Below, one piece after another: positions 32,428 to 37,244 of a stretch of 37,244 nt of DNA. The notes below the pieces were generated by a model. It was not told where the DNA came from. It ran no database searches and saw only the letters and a program-made list of their open reading frames with translations. The stretch lies in NCBI GenBank assembly GCA_045651205.1, contig JAZRSA010000043.1, positions 1-37,244 of the forward strand. Direction: 5' to 3'. A program made the translations under genes and the position numbers. How positions within the stretch are numbered: position 1 is the first letter of the stretch; the number at the start of each line of letters is the position of its first letter. The stretch is from UMGS1649 sp045651205. GTDB lineage: Bacteria > Bacillota > Clostridia > TANB77 > CAG-465.

Positions 32428-33462
32428 TTATACTATATATTTATTTATAACTGGAATCTTACTTAATCCAACTGTAATTAGATAACTTCCTATTATCATT
32501 ATTATTGCATTAAGCGGCAAATTCCAAATATTTGTAAAAGGCATATCTAATTGATTTCTAAGTATCTCTTTTATTAATACATGTATTAAATATATGCCCA
32601 AACTTGCATTAGATAAATGAATAATTAATTTTTCAAATTTTATTTTTCGGTTTTCAAATAAACTTTTCATTAAAACAAACATTGCTATACACATAGTAAA
32701 CGTCGTAATTGAAAAATTATCTGCAAGCGTTACAATTGCTTTATTCATGTGCCATGAATATGTCATTGTTCCAACTATTCCTAACAGAGTAGCTACAATT
32801 CCCGCTATATATATCATCTTTTTTTGCTTTTTAGTTAGCTCATATGTATGTAAATAATGTCCTAAAACAAAATAACATATATATCCTAACATCGGAATTT
32901 GTATTCTGCTTAATATTGCAGTTATGTATTTGTAATATGGAAATTCAAAAAGTTCTATTGTTCTTGGTATTATATAAAACAATGCAAATATTGTTAAAAA
33001 ATACTCTACTGTTTTCTTACCACTATTAACCATAGGTTTTAGAAGTGGAATACATGCATATATTCCTATAAGCATTGGTATAAACCACAAGTGGTAATAA
33101 CTTTTTTTTACTGCCGAACTTAAAATATTTATTATACTTACATCCAGTCCTTTATTATACACTTTATACACAGCATATATTAAAGTCCATACAATATATA
33201 TTATAATTAAATTTAAAATATTCTTTTTCCATAATTCTTTAACATCCAATTTTTTATCTGGATTTAAGAATACCGCGCCACTTGCCATTACAAAAACCGG
33301 CACAGCAAACCTTACCACAATGTTAAATATTGTAACAACACTCCACGAAGCAGAATGGATATTCATATATTTAAATCCATCGGCTGTTACATGTATCATA
33401 ACTACTGCTATACAAGATATTATTTTGAGAATATCTAAATATAATATCCTTTTGTTATTCAT
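32428..33462 (-). CDS. Acyltransferase family 3 membrane protein
   Basis: 344 residues with about ten membrane helices. It starts with the family pattern RILYLDILKIISCIAVVMIH, containing the catalytic-type His, and has the RFAVPVFVMASGAVFL segment. Such proteins move acyl groups (often O-acetyl) onto surface glycans or lipids. GGGGG precedes the ATG. It sits between the small ORF at 33481 and glyS with short gaps, which is an unusual partner for nusB, xseAB and glyS. Substrate unknown. Confidence 0.88.
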   Translation of the reverse strand: MNNKRILYLDILKIISCIAVVMIHVTADGFKYMNIHSASWSVVTIFNIVVRFAVPVFVMASGAVFLNPDKKLDVKELWKKNILNLIIIYIVWTLIYAVYKVYNKGLDVSIINILSSAVKKSYYHLWFIPMLIGIYACIPLLKPMVNSGKKTVEYFLTIFALFYIIPRTIELFEFPYYKYITAILSRIQIPMLGYICYFVLGHYLHTYELTKKQKKMIYIAGIVATLLGIVGTMTYSWHMNKAIVTLADNFSITTFTMCIAMFVLMKSLFENRKIKFEKLIIHLSNASLGIYLIHVLIKEILRNQLDMPFTNIWNLPLNAIIMIIGSYLITVGLSKIPVINKYIV

Positions 33463-33480
33463 TTTTCCCCCGTTTTTTAA

Positions 33481-33669
33481 TTATTCTATATCTTCTAACT
33501 CTTTAGCTTTTACCTTTTGTTCATCAATATTTAAAGAATTATTAAGTGCAGGAACAAAATCATAACCATAATCTTCTTCATGCTTTAAATTTGTACCTTC
33601 ATTTTTATTTAATTTGTTTTCATTCACAATTTTATTGTTTTTCTTTGTTTTAATATCTTTGTTATCCAC
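33481..33669 (-). CDS. Small charged protein of the xse operon
   Basis: About 62 residues, not recognised. Lys/Asn-rich first half and an acidic second half (KHEEDYGYDFVPALNNS ... KAKELEDIE). I place the start at the GTG at 33669, which has AGGTGA upstream; a TTG at 33696 in the same frame lacks a site. It fills the gap between xseB and the acyltransferase gene on the same strand. Low complexity makes this call uncertain. Confidence 0.4.
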   Translation of the reverse strand: MDNKDIKTKKNNKIVNENKLNKNEGTNLKHEEDYGYDFVPALNNSLNIDEQKVKAKELEDIE

Positions 33670-33700
33670 ATAATCACCTATTGTAATTATGTGCAAATAA

Positions 33701-33919
33701 CTATTCTTCTACAACAAAAGGCTCTTCTTTTAATTCATCTTTACCAACTAGTACATTTATTTTCTTTTCTGCTGTATCTAGTTTGCTTTCACATTCTTTT
33801 GAAAGCTTGATGCCTGCTTCAAATTTAGCAATTGCATCATCAAGGCTTAAATCACCTTTTTCAAGTTCTAATACAACTTGTTCTAATTCTTTTATGCTTT
33901 GTTCAAAAGTCTTTTCCAT
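33701..33919 (-). CDS. xseB: Exodeoxyribonuclease VII small subunit
   Basis: 72 residues with the family pattern TFEQSIKELEQVVLELEKGD ... LDDAIAKFEAGIKL. XseB forms a helical partner of XseA in exonuclease VII, which degrades single-stranded DNA into short oligonucleotides. AAGGAGG overlaps the re-framed stop codon of xseA (33929-33931), which supports that stop as the natural end of xseA. An acidic tail (KEEPFVVEE) ends the protein. Confidence 0.93.
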   Translation of the reverse strand: MEKTFEQSIKELEQVVLELEKGDLSLDDAIAKFEAGIKLSKECESKLDTAEKKINVLVGKDELKEEPFVVEE

Positions 33920-33928
33920 ATTTCCTCC

Positions 33929-35136
33929 TTAAGCCTCTACGCCTTCTACTCTTGTTTTAATTTTTCCATCTAACACTTTAACTATTAGGCTTTCACCGCG
34001 ACTTAACATCTCCAGTTTTATTTACTAACTTGCCACTTTCATTTGTAGCAACCGAGTAACCTCTAGCCATTGTTTTTAATGGACTTAATGAATCTAATAA
34101 TGCCACTTGCTTTTCAAAAGCTGTTCTACATTTAGTTTGCACCTTAACAACACCGGCTTCTAAATGCTTAACATAGTTATCTGTCATCATTCTATATCTA
34201 GTAATAATATCCATAGGACGTTTTTCTAGTCTACCTTTTGTAAGTGCTGTTAAATATTGTTTGTATCTTGCATGTTTATTTAACACTGCTGTTCTCATAC
34301 GAATATTTAACGAATCTAGCTTAGACTTAATTTCTGCTTCAGATGGATATACAAGCTCTGCTGCCGCACTTGGTGTTGGAGCTCTTAAATCTGAAACGAA
34401 ATCACAAATAGTGAAGTCTGTTTCGTGCCCTACTGCAGATACTATAGGTATTCTTGATGCAAATATTGCTCTTGCTAAGTTTTCATCATTAAACCCAAAT
34501 ATATCTTCAAAAGAGCCGCCGTCCTCTAGCTATAATTATTACATCTATATCATCTCTACTGTTAAAAGTCTTTATTCCTTCAATTACAGTTGATGCAACA
34601 TCTGCACCTTGAACTGCTGCTGGATAAAGCAACAAATTAACATTTGTAAAACGTCTTGTACTTACATTTATTATATCTCTAATAACTGCGCCAGTACTTG
34701 ATGTTATAACACCAACACGTCTTGGCATGTATGGTATTTTCTTTTTATATGCTGGACTAAATAATCCTTCAGCCTCTAGCTTTGCTTTTAGCGCTTCATA
34801 TTTTTGGTAAAGCTCACCAACACCATCTAAGGATATGCTCCTTACATATACTTGGTAAGTACCACCAACATCATAAACACTAACTGTTCCTGTTACTACT
34901 ACAGACGCACCATCTGAAAGTTTGATGTTTAAATTTTGCGCTGCATTTCTAAACATTACACATTTTATTGTTGAAGTTTCATCTTTAAGTGTAAAGTACA
35001 AATGTCCTGATTGATGTGCCTTAAAATTTGTTATCTCCCCTTTTATGGCCACATACGACAAAAACGGGTCCTTATCGAACACCATTTTTATGTACTTATT
35101 CACATTTGAAACTGTAAATACTTTTCTTTCTTCCAT
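33929..35136 (-). CDS. xseA: Exodeoxyribonuclease VII large subunit, needs two +1 frame changes at CGG codons
   Basis: Full protein is 401 residues when read in three joined frames. Segment 1 (35136 to 34522, residues 1-205) holds the OB fold and the start of the nuclease domain, up to DDIDVIIIARG. At codon 206 (CGG, 34519-34521) skipping the C gives GGSFEDIFGFNDENLARAIF with the conserved ARGGGS motif and VGHETDF. Segment 2 runs 174 codons to the second CGG (33996-33998). Skipping that C replaces an immediate TGA by GESLIVKVLDGKIKTRV and a stop at 33929. Both shifts are single, +1, and restore strictly conserved sequence. xseA starts in a TAATG overlap with nusB and is followed by xseB. Whether this is programmed recoding, a tolerated insertion or a sequence error is discussed in the findings. 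Confidence 0.85.
33996..33998 (-). other. +1 frame-change site 2 in xseA (TCG CGG to Gly)
   Basis: The incoming codons are AAG TCG CGG TGA. Skipping the C gives GGT GAA and the conserved C-terminal strand continues. Without the skip, translation stops at the next codon. Confidence 0.8.
34516..34521 (-). other. +1 frame-change site 1 in xseA (GGA CGG CGG to Gly)
   Basis: The incoming frame reads AGA GGA CGG CGG CTC TTT TGA. Skipping the first C yields GGC GGC TCT, restoring the conserved ARGGGSFED. Two in-frame CGG codons stand in a row here. Confidence 0.82.
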
Positions 35137-35556
35137 TATACTTCCCTGTCTTTTAAAATCTCCCTAAGTACTCCATTGACAAAGTTTGAAGAAGCATCAT
35201 TTCCATATTTTTTAGCTAATTCTACCGCTTCATTTACGGCTACCTTTGGTGGAATACCTTCTGTGAATGCGATTTCATAAACTGCTAATCTAAGTATTGC
35301 AAGATCTATTTTAAATATTCTTTCAATGCTCCAGTTTTTTAATTTCGCAAGTATCATATTATCTATTTTTTCTTGATTTTCAGAGATACCGCATAATAAC
35401 AGAATCAAAATATTCTTTTTCCTCGCTATCTAAAGCTTTCATATCTTCTTCAGATACTGTTATAATGCTTTCTAATGTATCTTCCATTTCGCAATTACCA
35501 TAAAGTGTTGCATATACATATTTAAAACTTACATCTCTTGCCTTTCTTCTTCCCAT
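35136..35556 (-). CDS. nusB: Transcription antitermination factor NusB, needs a +1 frame change at CGG codon 56
   Basis: NusB binds boxA RNA with NusE and supports rRNA antitermination. The start at 35556 has GGAG overlapping the stop of the preceding gene and begins MGRRKARDVSFKYVYATLYG, the normal NusB N-terminus. The frame runs to codon 55 (ATG) and then CGG TAT CTC TGA. Skipping the C at 35391 gives GISENQEKIDNMILAKLKNW and the normal C-terminal half (IDLAILRLAVYEI, PPKVAVNEAVELAKKYG, FVNGVLREI), 139 residues in all. Without the shift only 58 residues would be made, missing most of the RNA- and NusE-binding surface. Ends in a TAATG overlap with xseA. Confidence 0.88.
35389..35391 (-). other. 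+1 frame-change site in nusB (ATG CGG to Gly)
   Basis: The incoming codons are ATT ATG CGG TAT CTC TGA. Skipping the C gives GGT ATC TCT GAA and the conserved NusB sequence continues. Confidence 0.82.
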
Positions 35557-35559
35557 TTT

Positions 35560-35811
35560 TTACTCCTTATCATCATCTTTTACTGTGTATTTTATTTCTT
35601 CTTTTCTTCTTTTAAATGCTCTAGATATATACTCGTTATCTTCTTGAATACGTTTGCCTATATATATAGCGCCTATTATTAATGCTACCGTTATTAGTGC
35701 TTCAACTATAAATTTTACTATTCCCGTATATATTAAAACACATACTATAACTAAACATAAAATAATCCATCTATTTTTAATTATATAATCTAAAAAACTT
35801 TCTTTTTTCAT
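35560..35811 (-). CDS. DUF2273 small membrane protein
   Basis: 83 residues with two hydrophobic segments (about 13-30 and 33-52) and a charged tail. DUF2273 proteins stand next to amaP and Asp23-family genes in many Firmicutes and are linked to cell-envelope stress. Here it follows amaP and precedes nusB; its last codons carry the nusB ribosome site. The Asp23/Gls24 gene that usually accompanies the pair is not in the window. Confidence 0.82.
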   Translation of the reverse strand: MKKESFLDYIIKNRWIILCLVIVCVLIYTGIVKFIVEALITVALIIGAIYIGKRIQEDNEYISRAFKRRKEEIKYTVKDDDKE

Positions 35812-35830
35812 AATTACTCCCTTCCGAAAA

Positions 35831-36379
35831 TTAAACTTCTTTATTTTCGTTTGGTGTATATACTCCCTTAACTCTTACATTAACATTTTCAACAGCAACA
35901 GTTGTTTGTTTAAGTATAGTTTCTTTAATATCTGTTTGTATTTTTGATGTTAAATCTGTTATTACAGTATCTTGTAATACATAAACATAAAGATCTACTC
36001 CTACACCTGTTTCTCTTAATTTAATATTTACTTTTGCTGTCTTTATTCCATTATATTTTTTAGCAACATTAGCTACTATACTTTCAAATGTTTGTGTAGA
36101 AATATGTACGTCACCAATCTTAAGTTCAAGTACCACTCCACTTTTAACATCGTTATTTAAGTTGCCACTTAAAGCAACTGAAAGTATGCCGAATAATCCA
36201 TATATTGAAAGCACTACAATTGCTGCTATTTGAGCTGCTCTATTATCTACTATATATCCTAAGATTTCATCAAATCTTAATATATCTCCATTACCTGAAA
36301 CTGTAAGTAACATACAACCTGCAGTAACCACAGCAAATACACCTAAAAATACTAACATTGTTTTTAAAAAGTTTTTCAT
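35831..36379 (-). CDS. amaP: Alkaline-shock membrane anchor AmaP
   Basis: 182 residues. Two N-terminal membrane helices (about 5-27 and 48-70), then a cytoplasmic domain (about 80-175) with SGNLNNDVKSGVVLELKIGD and VAKKYNGIKTAKVNIKLRE, the AmaP/Asp23-like pattern. AmaP anchors Asp23 at the membrane in Staphylococcus. It is the first gene of the operon amaP-DUF2273-nusB-xseA-xseB-ORF-acyltransferase-glyS. GGAGGG precedes the ATG, and the promoter overlaps the terminator of the upstream gene. Confidence 0.82.
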   Translation of the reverse strand: MKNFLKTMLVFLGVFAVVTAGCMLLTVSGNGDILRFDEILGYIVDNRAAQIAAIVVLSIYGLFGILSVALSGNLNNDVKSGVVLELKIGDVHISTQTFESIVANVAKKYNGIKTAKVNIKLRETGVGVDLYVYVLQDTVITDLTSKIQTDIKETILKQTTVAVENVNVRVKGVYTPNENKEV

Positions 36380-36405
36380 ATTAATCCCTCCAAAAATTCA
36401 GTATA

Positions 36406-36434
36406 ATTATATCACATAATATAAAAAATGCCAC
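36406..36434 (-). promoter_or_regulatory. Promoter of the amaP-nusB-xse-glyS operon
   Basis: Minus strand: extended -10 TGTGATATAAT (hexamer 36406-36411) and a weak -35 (GTGGCA, 36429-36434) that lies inside the terminator stem of the upstream gene. Confidence 0.6.
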
Positions 36435-36453
36435 TGTTTTCAGTGACATTTTT
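36424..36453 (-). terminator. Terminator of the prepilin-like gene
   Basis: A 13-bp stem with one wobble pairs 36424-36436 with 36441-36453 around four bases, with six T on the minus strand. Confidence 0.75.
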
Positions 36454-36481
36454 ATAATTTATGTTAATTTTAAATACAAAA

Positions 36482-37138
36482 CTAAGAAACCTTAGTTGCG
36501 TTTGCTATAAACCAGTCATAGAACTCCGGCGAAACTTGTTGTTTTGTTGTGAATATTATTGTTTTTGATTCTTCACCATTCCACGAATCCCAATACACTT
36601 CACCGCTATTTATTCCGTATTCACCATCATCTTCTATAACATTATATTGAACAGTAAATGTACCCGCAAAACCAGCTAGGTCCATTTTGTTATATTCTTC
36701 TACTGTACCACCAATATTAGCTCTATACACAATATTTTCACTAATATTTGTATTTGTAGGATTTAAAACATCATTAAACTTCCAAGTTCCACTTAAATAT
36801 CCATATTCATCTTCTGTGCTACCATTTAATTTAGAGGTTACAGTTACTCCAGTATTAGATACTTGTATATCCCAGTTTGTATCCGTTACACCTTGTTCTT
36901 CTAACTTATCTTTTACCACATTTTCTATTGTGTCTGTTCTTGTTTCATGTAAATATGCTTCTGCCCATATTAATGATGCTAAATCTTGCACTTGCTTTTC
37001 ATCTGTCATTGTTACTGCTTGACCCGCTTTATCTATTATTCCATTATTGCTCATAGATATTACTACACTTGCTGCTAATATTATCATAACAATTATTGTT
37101 ATTACTAGCACTATTAAAGATATACCTTTCTTTTGCAT
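36482..37138 (-). CDS. Prepilin-like secreted protein
   Basis: 218 residues. The N-terminus MQKKGISLIVLVITIIVMII resembles type IV/type II prepilin leaders cut after the Gly by a prepilin peptidase, but the Glu usually found at mature position 5 is missing. This variant is common in Clostridia surface proteins. The outside domain (about 35-218) is rich in Thr, Asn, Asp and Trp and shows no enzyme motif. The ATG at 37138 has GGAGGG 7 nt upstream; an earlier in-frame start would add residues without a site. It is unrelated to the VirB2-like pilins at 20-22 kb. Confidence 0.75.
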   Translation of the reverse strand: MQKKGISLIVLVITIIVMIILAASVVISMSNNGIIDKAGQAVTMTDEKQVQDLASLIWAEAYLHETRTDTIENVVKDKLEEQGVTDTNWDIQVSNTGVTVTSKLNGSTEDEYGYLSGTWKFNDVLNPTNTNISENIVYRANIGGTVEEYNKMDLAGFAGTFTVQYNVIEDDGEYGINSGEVYWDSWNGEESKTIIFTTKQQVSPEFYDWFIANATKVS

Positions 37139-37169
37139 TTTATTTCCCTCCTTCTTTTGCATGCAAAAA

Positions 37170-37210
37170 AGCAAAGCAGCACATACATTTTATGTATGTG
37201 TTACTTTGCT
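37170..37210 (-). terminator. Terminator of a gene beyond the right edge
   Basis: A long stem (37170-37176 with 37204-37210, and 37180-37188 with 37192-37200) around a 3-nt loop, followed on the minus strand by six T. It must end a minus-strand transcript that starts outside the window. Confidence 0.75.
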
Positions 37211-37244
37211 AATCTTTCTTATATTTTGGGTATGAAAACGCTAC

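Noticed and set aside
33929..35556. Reading TGA as an amino acid (recoded stop or selenocysteine) to explain broken nusB and xseA
   Set aside because: The conserved sequence after each break is in the +1 frame, not the same frame, so stop read-through would not restore the proteins. TGA also ends other genes normally.
16321..35556. Treating virB4, xseA and nusB as decayed pseudogenes
   Set aside because: Everything outside the single base is intact and conserved, ribosome sites and overlaps match the re-framed ends, and nusB is a core gene. The true pseudogene at 2-301 shows different, scattered lesions. A systematic sequencing error remains possible and is listed as the main alternative.

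Overview
The window looks like a chromosomal segment of a low-GC, spore-forming anaerobic Clostridia-type Bacillota. It is AT-rich, uses AGGAGG ribosome sites, and carries spoVS, ymdB, amaP/DUF2273, a one-chain GlyS and a tmRNA with a Clostridia-type tag. It is probably an uncultured gut lineage, but I cannot name it. Almost all genes lie on the minus strand.

Layout. 1-2.1 kb: remnant of an Rpn-type nuclease/transposase, spoVS, ymdB and a small unknown gene. 2.1-6.7 kb: an O-antigen-ligase-like membrane protein, divergent from an RluA pseudouridine synthase and asd. 6.8-9.1 kb: a winged-helix/nuclease-like protein, a small membrane protein and an S1-domain protein. 9.1-22.5 kb: a type IV secretion (T4SS)-like locus. 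It holds four VirB2-like pilin genes, three of them with near-identical promoters, then one tight operon: PrgI/VirB3-like, a separate VirB4 N-terminal-like protein, the VirB4 ATPase, VirB6-like, two VirB8-like proteins, a 999-residue CHAP hydrolase with a Thr/Gly/Ala repeat tract, and a membrane-anchored protein. No relaxase or VirD4 coupling ATPase is visible. 22.6-25.3 kb: an M23 peptidase on a leaderless-type promoter, a two-OB-fold SSB and pgi. 25.4-27.5 kb: three unknown genes with different composition. 27.7-31 kb: tmRNA, a small membrane protein, a REC protein with a degenerate histidine-kinase module, and a polytopic membrane protein. 31-36.4 kb: amaP-DUF2273-nusB-xseA-xseB-small ORF-acyltransferase-glyS, arranged as one operon. 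36.5-37.2 kb: a prepilin-like secreted protein.

Most striking observation. Three conserved genes (virB4, xseA, nusB) are interrupted by four +1 frame changes: one in virB4, two in xseA, one in nusB. All four fall exactly on an in-frame CGG codon. Skipping the C gives GGN (Gly) and restores the conserved protein. Reading every gene by eye, I found in-frame CGG almost nowhere else: the second CGG of a pair at one of these sites, and codon 11 of two adjacent genes in the compositionally odd 25-27.5 kb cluster. This suggests that CGG is unassigned or very slowly read here and is a point of +1 recoding. A systematic base-calling artefact must be excluded first.

Other themes are promoters with -35 TTGCAT/TTGCAA or extended -10 TRTGATATAAT, two near-consensus promoters that put the start codon at +1, and a shared 11-bp-period repeat upstream of three pilin promoters.
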